A stretch of 64,000 bases of DNA from Epinephelus fuscoguttatus (taxonomy: Eukaryota; Chordata; Actinopteri; Perciformes; Serranidae), in NCBI RefSeq assembly GCF_011397635.1, contig NC_064756.1, forward strand, positions 35,378,996-35,442,995, in the 5' to 3' direction. Position 1 is the first letter of the stretch, and each line of letters starts with the position of its first letter. A program made the position numbers and the translations under genes. Positions 54,028 to 64,000 of this stretch are shown piece by piece. The notes beneath the pieces were generated by a model. It was not told the origin of the DNA and searched no databases. It worked only from the letters and a program-made list of their open reading frames with translations.

Positions 54028-54240
54028 TTACAGGCTTGACCACTTTGACACATACTTTCTGGCAAGATCCGCCGTCGCATCCTCCACCGTGTAGTAGACT
54101 TTAAAGCCATCTTCATGGTAGACCTTCAGGCGAGCTGGATACAGGAATTGGGATCGTGGATTTTTCTCCTTCAGGATCCTTCGTGCCTCTGCGTACTCCT
54201 TCCACAGCTGTATGTATTGCAACTTTGTTCTTCTAGCTGC
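54028..54240 (-). pseudogene. LINE A ORF1 C-terminal remnant
   Basis: The frame encodes LWKEYAEARRILKEKNPRSQ, FLYPARLKVYHEDGF and YTVEDATADLARKYVSKW, the L1 ORF1p C-terminal domain (LYPARLKV is the family signature). The upstream portion is lost at the 5' truncation of LINE A. Confidence 0.8.
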
Positions 54241-54408
54241 TAGTTAACCACACAGACAAGCACATTGAAGATGATGTGCTGTGTTCACTATCCTTTTCAT
54301 TTGTGGAAAAAAAGAAGAAGAAAAGTCTGGAGCTGCTCTATAGACAATGAATAGGACACTCTACTCTATTGTGGTGTTCTCAGTTCTGAAACAGAAAATG
54401 TACACATA

Positions 54409-56035
54409 CAGTACAGGCCAAAAGTTTGGACACACCTTCTCATTCAATGCGTTTTCTTTATTTTCATGACTATTTACATTGTAGATTCTCACTGAAGGCA
54501 TCAAAACTATGAATGAACACATGTGGAGTTATGTACTTAAGAAAAAAAGGTGAAATAACTGAAAACATGTTTTATATTCTAGTTTCTTCAAAATAGCCAC
54601 CCTTTGCTCTGATTACTGCTTTGCACACTCTTGGCATTCTCTCCATGAGCTTCAAGAGGTAGTCACCTGAAATGGTTTCCACTTCACAGGTGTGCCTTAT
54701 CAGGGTTAATTAGTGGAATTTCTTGCTTTATCAGTGGGGTTGGGACCATCAGTTGTGTTGTGCAGAAGTCAGGTTAATACACAGCCGACAGCCCTATTGG
54801 ACAACTCTTAAAATTCATATTATGGCAAGAACCAATCAGCTAACTAAAGAAAAACGAGTGGCCATCATTACTTTAAGAAATGAAGGTCAGTCAGTCCAGA
54901 AAATTGCAAAAACTTTAAATGTGTCCCCAAGTGGAGTCGCAAAAACCATCAAGCGCTACAACGAAACTGGCACACATGAGGACCGAGCCAGGAAAGGAAG
55001 ACCAAGAGTCACCTCTGCTTCTGAGGATAAGTTCATCCGAGTCACCAGCCTCAGAAATGGCAAGTTAACAGCAGCTCAGATCAGAGAGCAGATGAATGCC
55101 ACACAGAGTTCTAGCAGCAGACCCATCTCTAGAACAACTGTTAAGAGGAGACTGCGCGAATCAGGCCTTCATGGTCAAATAGCTGCTAGGAAACCACTGC
55201 TAAGGAGAGGCAACAAGCAGAAGAGATTTGTTTGGGCCAAGAAACACAAGGAATGGACATTAGACCAGTGGAAATCTGTGCTTTGGTCTGATGAGTCCAA
55301 ATTTGAGATCTTTGGTTCCAACCGCCGTGTCTTTGTGAGGCCAGAAAAGGTGACGGATGGATTCCACATGCCTGGTTCCCACTGTGAAGCATGGAGGAGG
55401 AGGTGTGATGGTGTGGGGGTGTTTTGCTGGTGACACTGTTGGGGATTTATTCAAAATTGAAGGCACACTGAACCAGCATGGCTACCACAGCATCCTGCAG
55501 CGACATGCCATCCCATCCGCTTTGCGTTTAGTTGGGCGATCATTTATTTTTCAACAGGACAATGACCCCAAACACACCTCCAGGCTGTGTAAGGGCTATT
55601 TGACCAAGAAGGAGAGTGATGGAGTGCTGCGGCAGATGACCTGGCCTCCACAGTCACCGGATCTGAACCCAATCGAGATGGTTTGGGGTGAGCTGGACCG
55701 CAGAGTGAAGGCAAAGGGGCCAACAAGTGCTAAACACCTCTGGGAACTCCTTCAAGACTGTTGGAAAACCATTTCAGGTGACTACCTCTTGAAGCTCATG
55801 GAGAGAATGCCAAGAGTGTGCAAAGCAGTAATCAGAGCAAAGGGTGGCTATTTTGAAGAAACTAGAATATAAAACATGTTTTCAGTTATTTCACCTTTTT
55901 TTCTTAAGTACATAACTCCACATGTGTTCATTCATAGTTTTGATGCCTTCAGTGAGAATCTACAATGTAAATAGTCATGAAAATAAAGAAAACGCATTGA
56001 ATGAGAAGGTGTGTCCAAACTTTTGGCCTGTACTG
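54409..56035 (+). mobile_element. Tc1/mariner transposon, copy 3
   Basis: 1627 bp with perfect-looking terminal repeats (CAGTACAGGCCAAAAGTTTG at both ends, inverted), flanked by TA at 54407-54408 and 56036-56037. Nearly identical to copies 1 and 2. Confidence 0.97.
54822..55872 (+). pseudogene. Tc1-like transposase, frameshifted (copy 3)
   Basis: The frame opens MARTNQLTKEKRVAIITLRN, with HTH region and first catalytic Asp (WSDESKFEIF) intact. Near 55340 two single-base losses relative to the other copies (GAGGCCAGAAAAGGTGACGG versus GAGACGCAGAAAAGGTGAACGG) shift the frame. The second half resumes in another frame from about 55357 with the remaining acids (FQQDNDPKHTS, SPDLNPIEMVWGELD) and the intact C-terminus GGYFEETRI. 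The length is two bases short of the 1053 nt implied by the three copies together. It is inactive as it stands. Confidence 0.93.
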
Positions 56036-56772
56036 TATATTCAGAACATTCCCTGTGGGTGCACTCTGTGTCGCTGGAACATTTTTCACCTTTAATTGTC
56101 TGTGGAACAACTCCAGGTTTTATACCCTGTGACATCAAAAATTTGAGTTTAAGCACTGTAGGTTTTAGTTTTGGGAGAGAGCTGTTTATTGGACTGTCTT
56201 AGACCATAGGAGTAACATGTATGAATTTTGGAAAAGGTCATTAGTTCCCTTTTTAAGAATCGGGGTGACGTGGTCTGAACTTCTGGACCCCATAAAGCTG
56301 TAGTTAAGGAATCAAAATAGGAGGGTGGGGCAGGGGATTTAGGGGTCCCCCTCCAGAGTAAAATGAAAGTTTTGAAAACTTTTTTCCTATGATATTATAT
56401 AATTTACTTTAAGCAAGTATAGCTACAGCATTCATGAGGAAAAAAGGCTGCAATGTTGCAAGGTGGACATGCAGCACTCTCCCTCATAGATGTCAGCAAG
56501 ATGCACATCCTGTGTTGTCCTGGCCTTAAAAGTGAGTGTGAAATGCAGTTACCTAAACATTATTGTCAAACTCAAATTCAGTAGCAATTAAAGTGAAGAT
56601 CTTGACCTGCTTTTATACATCATGGTGTAGGTTTTATTAAATGTGGTAACACTATACATATACTATATGTAATTCTTTAAATTTGATGTTTGATTTGTGT
56701 TTAATCAATTAGAGGAAAATATCCTAGACCATGCAATCCTTATGCCATTCTACTAATCAAAGTTCTCTTCAG

Positions 56773-58302
56773 TTTGCAGAGAGAATTTTACAGGGGGAGT
56801 CAATCGATCTTGACACTTCAAAGAAGGCAGTACACAAGTTGAGGCTGGACAAAGCCACTTCCCCCCTCAGAGAATCTGGTGTGTATCCTTTTTGCTCTAC
56901 ATTGTCAATCACTTCATGTTGTTAGTTTTATGCATGTTATCTCATAAATATGCAACTATAAGCCAGTGAATTAACACTGTGCAATGCAAATTTTAATACA
57001 GAAGTAAATACTTACATAAACAAACTCCTTAATATATATTCTCTATCTCAGTTACAAACAATACAGATAACATCTATGATTAAGGTTTGTAATTAATCTC
57101 TGCTAGATCACATTTAACAATGGAAGTGCCATTCATTTTTTGTGATAAAGTTAGAATTTATGTAAAAAGTCCACTATAATAAAGACTAGGGTTACATAAA
57201 TCATGCTTATGTAGGAAAATTTAAATGAAACAATGTTTTCATTGATGTTTATTATTTTGAACTGATATTCTCAGTTGATTTTCACCTTTATCTTATTATA
57301 ATCAAAGCTGTAAAGCAATTACAGGTGATGAACAACAATAGAAACATGATAACCAAACATAGATTTTAGTCATTTCATTTTCTTTATTGGCTCTATCAAC
57401 ATGAAACAATCCAATATGGAACTCACCATTAACATGGTGTAGAGTTATTTATCTGTTTTGTCCCTCCCCCGGTGTGCAGATGTGAGGGGTACAGTGCAAG
57501 GAAATTTTGACATTTTTTAGAATAACATTGTGCAGGTTCCCACTCTGCAGAGGGAAAAGAAAGTGGGAGCAGATGGCTACTTGGTGCTGGGATTGTAACA
57601 ATGTAGCAGGTGTATGTGTGTGTATATCTCTCTCTTCTCTTCTCTTCTCTTCTCTTCTCTTCTCTTCTCTGTCTGTATGTGTGAGTGAGTGAGTGAGTGA
57701 GTGACAAAGCCATGAACTTTCAGGTTGAAAATTGTATCCTTGTTGACCATAACACTACATAAAGGTTAATCTGAACATATTTATTGAATACTGTTTGTCT
57801 TAACAGATGATCTAAGCAGCCTGTGCTTTTATTGTGGGATGGAGGACCAGGATGAAACACAATAGGTAATTTCTTGACATTGCAAAATGTAAAAAATGAA
57901 AAAGAATATTTTTTTCAGACTTGATCAACATTAGGTTTGCAGTGGCAATTACAACAGTCTTCTGCATCCTCAGCATCTACTGACAAAGGCATGATTAATG
58001 TTGTGCTCATTTTATGTAGACATGTAAGATTACTTCAATATACTTCAATGCTTACTTCAAGATTAATTCAGTTTTTAGTTAGAGCACAACATTTACGTTG
58101 GTGAGAACTTCCAAAAATTGAAGGAATAGTACAAATATTAGCAATCAGTTAATTTAGAGATATCCTATAATGCAAAACTTATGTACCATTACATGTCCCT
58201 GTTTTCCAGATTTGCTGTGACGTCTGTCAGAAGTGGTACCACCATGAATGTGTACAGAGGCCTCCAGTTGATGAGCAGTACCTGTGCTCTGCATGCAAGT
58301 AG
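56773..58302 (+). pseudogene. Remnant of a spliced PHD-finger gene (3 exon-like blocks)
   Basis: Three blocks with matching splice sites and phases: 56773-56878 (FAERILQGESIDLDTSKKAV, KLRLDKATSPLRES), 57807-57865 (DDLSSLCFYCGMEDQDETQ) and 58210-58302 (ICCDVCQKWYHHECVQRPPV, DEQYLCSACK-stop). Joined, they read as a PHD zinc finger (CxxC, then CDxCxxWYHxxC, ending CxxC) at a protein C-terminus. At the exon 2/3 junction a TAG stands where PHD fingers have the conserved Trp before the ICCD motif, so translation would stop mid-finger. No N-terminal exons were recognised between 56400 and 56773. The parent family is unknown; some transposon-derived fish proteins end in a PHD finger. Confidence 0.6.
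57631..57705. repeat. (TCTTC)n and (GTGA)n microsatellites
   Basis: About eight CTTCT units at 57631-57670, then GTGA units at 57683-57705, in the second intron-like gap of the PHD remnant. Confidence 0.9.
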
Positions 58303-58667
58303 TGGTGTTCCTTGTTGTTACCTCTGCCAAGGAGATTGTGTTTTCACCTACATCTGTTGGTTTGTTTGTCTGTCAGCAGAATCCAGAAAAAGAGGTGCAT
58401 TCTGTAATATTTTTTCACTTGTTTTTACATTGTGAGATAGGGCCTTGTCAAAGGTATGCACTCTACTGAGTGCCCTTCTAGTTTTTGCAGTATTTAAATG
58501 ATTATTTACTCATTATTTATTTTAGTGGTTATTCTCTATATTACTATTTGAATATTTGCTTTATTATTGATACATTTATTGTATTTATGTTTTTTCTAGA
58601 AAGACAATTTAAAAAATGTTGTGTTATTTCATGTGATGGTGTTGAATGTTTTCAAGGTGGTAGTATA
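58303..58667. other. AT-rich spacer
   Basis: Nothing recognised apart from AT-rich sequence after the PHD remnant. Confidence 0.5.
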
Positions 58668-59263
58668 TGGTGCGTTCCAGGCAGGCTTTTGAACTCGTAA
58701 GTCACGACTTCAAGTCAAGAGTTACGACTTGGTAATGTTCCAGGAAAGTTATGGCAAACTGCCAGTTACTTCCTGTTTAACATTGAACATGGCGAACCGT
58801 ATGTTTGTGCTTCCCCAATATTTCTATCGCCAAAGGTGCCTGCTCCTTGCTCATTTGAGCGAAACGGAGGAGGAAAAACAGCGCACAAGGTCACAGATGC
58901 TATTATACTTTTTATTTTACGTTATGTGTGTGGTTGGAAACGTATTTTGTATTGATTATTCTTGCACTGGAAACCAGCTGTTAGAGCGGCTGCTAATAAT
59001 GCATTAACATTAGGGTTATTTTATGTCTATTTCTCACCATGTGTCACCTGCATCAACACTGCATCCATAGGGCTGCCATTGTTATTTAGAGGAGTAAGGT
59101 AATTGGTTTAGAGGGCTATGTGACGTCAGAAAGCGTAACTGGGAGTACATCGATCTGGTAGGAGTTCATGGGTGGGAAGTTACGGGTTTGACTGCCGTTC
59201 CAGTGCACTTTCATGGGTTACAGGTTGTGAAAACACGAGTTACAGGTTGCCTGGGACGCACCA
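58668..59263. mobile_element. Non-autonomous DNA transposon (MITE)
   Basis: The end motif TGGTGCGTTCCAGGCA is mirrored at the right end as TGGTGCGTCCCAGGCA, with further inner similarity (AACTCGTAAG / AACTCGTG). About 596 bp, no transposase frame. No clear target duplication, so the superfamily is left open. Confidence 0.7.
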
Positions 59264-59732
59264 GAAATTACAATAAATCTGTAAATGCTCCCAATGAGTG
59301 AGTCTGTGTATGTATATCCCAAAAGAAGAGTTGAGGTGAACGTGTTTGTCACCGCTAGTCATAACGATTTCCTTCAAATTGCACTAACCTAGTGAGAGAT
59401 AGTCAGAAATTTGTCTCTGTTGGTCCCAGCATCAAATACTTTTGAGAGTATAGTTCTAGGACTGGTGCCGATAAGTGGAATAAGTTTCATGAATGTGACA
59501 CTTTCCTTGTGGGAGATAGTATATATTTCAAAATGGACCTGTTAAATCCTAATCATTATATGACAAAAACTGTCCAATAAAACAATACATCAGAACGCAA
59601 CTTTATACAGAGAGGCCGTGGATCACAAAGGGGATACAAAATGGCTGTAAAAAATACCCAATATAAAGAATTCATAAAACACAGAACTACAGAGACAGAA
59701 AATAAATGTAATAAACACACAATATATAAACC

Positions 59733-60010
59733 AGAATCAGAATAAACTTTATTGTCCGCAAGGAAGAAATTTATCTTGGACATGAGTACATAGCAGCTGC
59801 AATCTCCTTCAGTTTACATACATCATAGGTGACACGTGTGGACATACAGTAACATCGACAGTCTACACATTACTGGTATCTGGATTATCCATCAGATATG
59901 AGAAATTGCACTAAACCCTCACAAGTAATATTGCACATAGATCAAAAGTAACTTATGCAGGAAGCGATTACACATGGATAAAAAAGGCAACGTAAACATA
60001 GTATATTCTG
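59733..60010. repeat. Interspersed repeat (retroposon-tail-like)
   Basis: Starts CCAGAATCAGAATAAACTTT ATTGTCC, a phrase common at many teleost loci. It may be the reversed 3' end of a retroposon. The right border is uncertain. Confidence 0.4.
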
Positions 60011-60285
60011 TTCACTTTCAAATTATCTGGACTTTAAACAGAATGTGACGTGGAATGAGAATGCTATTGATTTGTGTAGGTTGTCATTCGTAGTAAATTG
60101 TATCTCGAAAAACATGAGCATTTCATCCCTTTTGACATTTACTCACTTTATAAATGAATAAAGGGTCTTGTTGGTATTATCTGTATGTTTGGTTGTCGTT
60201 TAAGGCGATGGTCTTCAAATGCGCATTCCCGCGACCAAGGGTGCATTTCACGACAGGCGTGCTTAATACTGCATTACCCCGTCCC

Positions 60286-62566
60286 AAGAGTACGTTGCAA
60301 AGCAACAGAGTGAAGACAACTTTCAGTGAGTTAATTTTGACTGTTTTTTCTTGAGAAATACATCGTGTTATCCATTCAGGTAACAATTTCTGACGAGGGC
60401 AAAATGTCGGCTATTTGGGATTGTTTTCCCCTTACCGCAGCACCGCTGTTCTGCTTTACGAGGTAAATGCTAGCTAGCTCTTAGCTCATGCCCAGCATGC
60501 TAACTAGGGATGTCCCGATCCAGCTTTTTCACTTCCGATCCGATACCGATATTATAGCCTTGAGTTTTGGCCGATGCCGATACCGATACCGATCCAATCC
60601 AAGCGCGTATTATAGATATTCACTTATTTTGTTGTCAGTCACATTAGAAAAGGTTTGATCAAGCGATATTACTCTAACAAGAACAACTACTTAATCAGGT
60701 TAGTTAGAATGATCCACAACAGTTGGTATGAGAAACTGACCCATTTATTGTTAACAGGGTTAAATAAACAAACTTTAAATTTGAACATTAATATTAAATA
60801 AAAAAAATATAGCTGGTTTGCTTTGGCTGCTTTGGCCCCTTAATAAATAGAAAATAAATCAACACAAGAAATCTTTAAAATGTCTAACATTGAAATTAAA
60901 ATAGCAGCAAGACTCCACACACTTGTGCTTTGGCCACCTAATAAATAAAAAAAAGATTAACACCACAAGACATTGTTGACATTTAACAAACAATGCAGCC
61001 TTTCCTTTTCAGTTATTTTAGTAGTGTCAGTGCCAGCCTGGTACACAGGCACACAATATTGTACAACTGTTTAAACAAGCAATAGTCCATCCATGGCTCC
61101 AATTTCACTAATTGTGTTCAAAACAATGCCATCAGTACTCTTTACTTAAACAGTAAGAGTGTAAACCAAATAAAAATATCACTCTTAAAAAACCAGAGCA
61201 GAAAACAAATAGTCAGTTAACTAAGTTGACCGCTACTCCTCCTACCCTTCGTGTGTGTCTGCCGTGTGTATGCTGGCCTGGTGGATTGATAGTGAGTGCT
61301 GGAGTGGATCACTGGAATAGACTGCTTGAATCGCGGAGCGCTGGGCTGGCCGGAAAACCTGGATCGGACTCTGTGAAAAAGTTTATCAGAGTTCTTGGAT
61401 CAGCATTTTTCCATGCAGTCCGATCCGATGCTGATGCATGTTTTTTGCTAATATCGGCGGGCGATAGGACATCCCTAATGCTAACCGCAATTTACTTTAG
61501 TTTTTTGTTGTTTTCAGCCTTTGCATGGCACCGTTAACACTTGCTTTCGTCCAGGTGGCAGTGGAAGGCATGTTAGCCTGTCCAGACTGACACAGCAGCA
61601 TGTTGTTTCACCTCCATGTCCATCTCCCGCGAAGGTAACTTAACGGTACAGAGAAAAGTCGGTGAGTCTAACGTTATGTTTGTCACGTTACCTTACATCA
61701 GTCTGTGTAGCATGTTAAATTAATGGGTCAATGCATTGATATTGAGCGGTTTCGTTAAAGTTGTTGTGTAAGAATTTAACTGTTAAGCATCGACTTCAGT
61801 TTGGTAGAGCATTGTGTGATGGTGTGGCCCTGTCTCTATGTGGTGTGGAGACACCACTGACCTGGTCAGTCAGTGGTCAAACACCGCTGGTATATATCTC
61901 AAGGTTAGTCATTACTCCGCGTTCAATGTTCAGTCAGTACAATGGCATTTTATACAGACCACCCAAGGGAGCTGACTGTGACATTGTGTAACCATTTGAC
62001 CTGCTGCCATCTTCTCCAGACATCGCTGAGTGGATATTTCAGTTTCGGATGAGTACCAGAGCTTGGGCTCAACTCTGAACTGTCGGTAATGATTGCATTT
62101 GAAGTGTGTAGTTAGCTCTCTTCTCCACCAGAGACCGCTATATGATCTCAATTTGTTGTTGTGAAGTGAGTGTCAAATTGTAAAAACATAATTTCCTACC
62201 GAGCACAATTTCGTTACACGCCATTACGTTATATATACGAATTACGAATATATACACATGTATCATCATTAAATATATCATAACCTGTTATGAAAAGGTA
62301 GTTTGATTTCTCAGTTGTTTCTTCTTTTCGACCTCCTATTGGACTGAAGCGTACCACGTGCCCAGGAAAACACAAGAAGGCGCGTTTACTAAAACATGTT
62401 TATTATTAAAATCACAACAAAACAGCCCCAGTGTTACATCATCTCAAATGTGCACTGTTCTTATTTTATATGGTGACCGCCCAAAAAAGTTATAGTTCAG
62501 ATCCCAATCCGTCAGTGAGGGTGACTGTGCTGTGAGTTAGTCCTTTACCTCCGATGTATTTACGGT
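60286..62566 (+). repeat. U2-upstream flank, unit B (duplicated)
   Basis: Second copy of the sequence at 31491-32832, interrupted by a hAT element at 60505-61477. After that it runs in parallel (GTTGTGTAAGAATTTAACTG, CACCACTGACCTGGTCAGTC) up to the U2 start at 62567. The forward PSE-like TGACCGCCCAAAAAAGTTA and the reversed PSE-like motif (62508-62524) are both conserved. Confidence 0.88.
60505..61477. mobile_element. Non-autonomous hAT element in U2 flank B
   Basis: 973 bp, ends TAGGGATGTCCCGATCCAG and, inverted, TAGGGATGTCCTATCGCC, with CCGATACCGAT repeats just inside. Flanked by a perfect 8-bp target duplication ATGCTAAC (60497-60504, 61478-61485). The corresponding site in unit A (about 31700) has one ATGCTAAC and no insert. 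Confidence 0.93.
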
Positions 62567-62621
62567 ATCGCTTCTCTGCCTTTTGGCTAAGATCAAGTGT
62601 AGTATCTGTTCTTATCAGTTT
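62567..62621 (+). pseudogene. U2 snRNA gene, 5' part, unit B (split)
   Basis: ATCGCTTCTCTGCCTTTTGG then CTAAGATCAAGTGTAGTATC and TGTTCTTATCAGTTT match U2 nt 1-55, including the branch-point recognition sequence GTGTAGTA. One substitution is seen (CTCTGCC for CTCGGCC). The LINE starts right after. The rest of this U2 gene is beyond the window. Confidence 0.93.
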
Positions 62622-64000
62622 CATTACAGCCATGCGGTGTATGGGGCGCAGTGAGACGAGCGCGCCATAGGCCAGTGATCCTACGACCTTTGGCACACTA
62701 CATTCTTGCCATGGCGATGTCTACATCAGCCAATAACCAATCGGCCAACATCAGGGCGGGACTGAAGAACATGCTACGTTTCAAATGGAAGTCCCAGGAT
62801 CAGATCATGGACAGAGTGAGTTTCGGCAGAGAAATCCTTTTCGACATCCTGAAGATGAGGCCAGATGACATCTATTGCCTGCAACAGAACAAGACTGAAG
62901 GTTTCTATGATGTGTCTTTTCTCTCTAACTCTAAAATGCAAGAGGCCCACGATATGGCAAACCAGGAAGCAGCGTCTAGCCTGAAGAACTTTGAACTTTT
63001 CTCCCTTGCAAGAAACAACAACCGCATTATCACAGTCCATATGTACAACCCATGGGTGTCTGAAGAAGCAGTGAGGTACTTTCTAAACCGTTTCGTGACT
63101 GTCCTGCCTGGAGTAAATGAGATCAAAGATGCCTTGGGCATATGGACTGGAAAGAGACAGTTCAAAGTGCAGTTGAGAGAGGACCGGAACGGCTATGAAG
63201 GCTACCTCCACCTTCCCGCCTCCTTCACCACAGGAGCAGACCGAGGCTTCCTGCTCTACGCAGGCCAACCAAGGTACTGTCGTAAATGCAGCACACATGG
63301 GCATGTAGCCGAATCATGTACTCAAATCCGTAGCAGAAATTGTCAAACCATTGGCCACACAATGAAAGACTGCCGAGAAGCAAAAAGGTGTAGCCTGTGC
63401 AACTCACACACGCACTTGGCAAAAGACTGCCCCAAGCCCTCATATTCTGGGGCAATAAAAGGCAACATGGTTCCCCCGAGGGAGGGCCATGCGCTCAGAG
63501 ACATTGAGGAAGTCATACAGGAGATAGAGGCAGAGAGAGAAGCAGCAACAGCTTGTCCCGACGAGGCTACCTCAGATGGAGAACAGAGGAGGGAGAGGAC
63601 CGAGAGACCAGGAACGACAGCAACTGAGTTCCCACACAGCAGTGATGACGGTGGAGGGGACTGGACAGTGCACAGTGACAAGAGATGACACAGGCAAAAA
63701 CGAAAGAAAAATGAAAGCCCGAAAACAACGCCAGAACACGACAAGGATGGACACGAGAGCAGAGGGGACTGAGGAAACAGGCAAAGGCAGAGATCACTGG
63801 AGGAACCGAGAGGAGAGCCATCACCGCAGAGACGCTGACAAGGGGAGGGACCTACAGAGAGACTGCGTGGGCAGCCGACGACATCAGAGACGCTATGCTG
63901 GGAGATGTCATCACAGAAATGTCGGCGGAGATCGTGCCTTCGTTGGACGACGAAACCCCCACATCTCTGAACACACCTGTTGTCGAAAGCCTTGACCCCC
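62622..64000 (+). mobile_element. Second U2-inserted Keno-like LINE, 5' part
   Basis: Begins CATTACAGCCATGCGGTG directly after U2 nt 55 and runs off the right edge. It carries a gag-like ORF1 with zinc knuckles, the ORF1 type of Tx1-clade LINEs. The 5' end appears untruncated, since about 90 bp precede the ORF1 start. Confidence 0.8.
62711..63688 (+). CDS. LINE ORF1 with CCHC zinc knuckles
   Basis: A nucleic-acid-binding ORF1 protein of a Tx1-type LINE. The open frame continues upstream to 62651, but the Met at 62711 (MAMSTSANNQSANIRAGLKN) is a more likely start. An RRM-like region (residues ~80-170: IITVHMYNPWVSEEAVRYFL, GKRQFKVQLRED) is followed by zinc knuckles: YCRKCSTHGHVAESC, then a degenerate SRNCQTIGHTMKDC lacking its first Cys, and RCSLCNSHTHLAKDC. 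The C-terminus is acidic and ends TVHSDKR at 63688. A second frame (63576-63995) that is strongly basic (Arg/Lys) overlaps it, so a frameshift may have cut off the original basic tail. ORF2 is outside the window. Confidence 0.78.
   Translation: MAMSTSANNQSANIRAGLKNMLRFKWKSQDQIMDRVSFGREILFDILKMRPDDIYCLQQNKTEGFYDVSFLSNSKMQEAHDMANQEAASSLKNFELFSLARNNNRIITVHMYNPWVSEEAVRYFLNRFVTVLPGVNEIKDALGIWTGKRQFKVQLREDRNGYEGYLHLPASFTTGADRGFLLYAGQPRYCRKCSTHGHVAESCTQIRSRNCQTIGHTMKDCREAKRCSLCNSHTHLAKDCPKPSYSGAIKGNMVPPREGHALRDIEEVIQEIEAEREAATACPDEATSDGEQRRERTERPGTTATEFPHSSDDGGGDWTVHSDKR

Larger units (their letters stand above)
40852..54241 (-). mobile_element. L1-like LINE A (minus strand), split by two nested insertions
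   Basis: Its surviving pieces are 40852-41665, 43968-45026 and 51772-54241. The 3' end is at the left, where the minus strand reads AATAAAGATATAATTATA followed by a poly(A). The 5' end at about 54241 is truncated inside ORF1. Protein similarity runs continuously across the inserted elements, which shows that the insertions are younger. Confidence 0.88.
54321..56400. repeat. MITE-like repeat B, copy split by Tc1
   Basis: The left part 54321-54408 and the right part 56036-56400 match 27181-27425 and neighbouring sequence (CAGTTCTGAAACAGAAAATG | AGAACATTCCC, GTCTGTGGAACAACTCC). Tc1 copy 3 fills the gap. The outer right border is not certain. Confidence 0.7.

Overview
The window is nuclear DNA from a ray-finned fish, most likely a percomorph teleost. 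The evidence is three spliced vertebrate genes with short introns, many young Tc1/mariner, hAT and LINE copies of the kinds common in teleosts, and long TA and CA microsatellites. The host gene order CEP295 - MED17 - VSTM5 matches the conserved vertebrate block (human 11q21). There is no prokaryotic, organellar or viral gene, and no LTR or other virus-like element was recognised.

Layout. Positions 1-12110 hold the 5' half of CEP295 on the minus strand (13 coding exons, open at the left edge), with a Tc1 copy in one intron and a LINE 3' end in another. Positions 12111-13306 are a compact divergent promoter with a CTCF-like motif. MED17 (12 coding exons on plus, 643 codons) runs 13307-20746, and VSTM5 (4 coding exons on minus, 192 codons) runs 22699-25934, tail to tail with MED17. 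From 26 to 31 kb there are MITEs, a minisatellite and a second Tc1 copy with a SINE inside it.

From 31.5 to 38.3 kb lies a spliceosomal snRNA unit. It has a U2 snRNA gene split in two by an L1/Tx1-clade LINE that looks like a Keno-type U2-specific element, followed by a full-length U1 snRNA gene with recognisable DSE, PSE and 3' box. The flank upstream of U2 is duplicated at 60.3-62.6 kb. There a second U2 gene is also cut, by another LINE whose ORF1 runs to the right edge. The duplicate also carries a hAT insertion that the first copy lacks.

Positions 40.85-54.24 kb are a Russian-doll repeat. A minus-strand L1 is broken by a 2.3 kb hAT-like element (itself carrying a 1.2 kb hAT with an 8-bp target duplication) and by a plus-strand L1 (itself carrying a TTAA-type element and a small hAT MITE). 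Then come a third Tc1 copy, the remnant of a spliced PHD-finger gene (56.8-58.3 kb) and a MITE.

How the parts work together: CEP295 builds centrioles, MED17 is a Mediator head scaffold, VSTM5 is a neuronal membrane immunoglobulin protein, and U1/U2 are core spliceosomal RNAs. Both U2 copies visible here are disrupted; only U1 looks usable. All coordinates were read by eye; exon borders were checked by reading-frame continuity and GT/AG sites.
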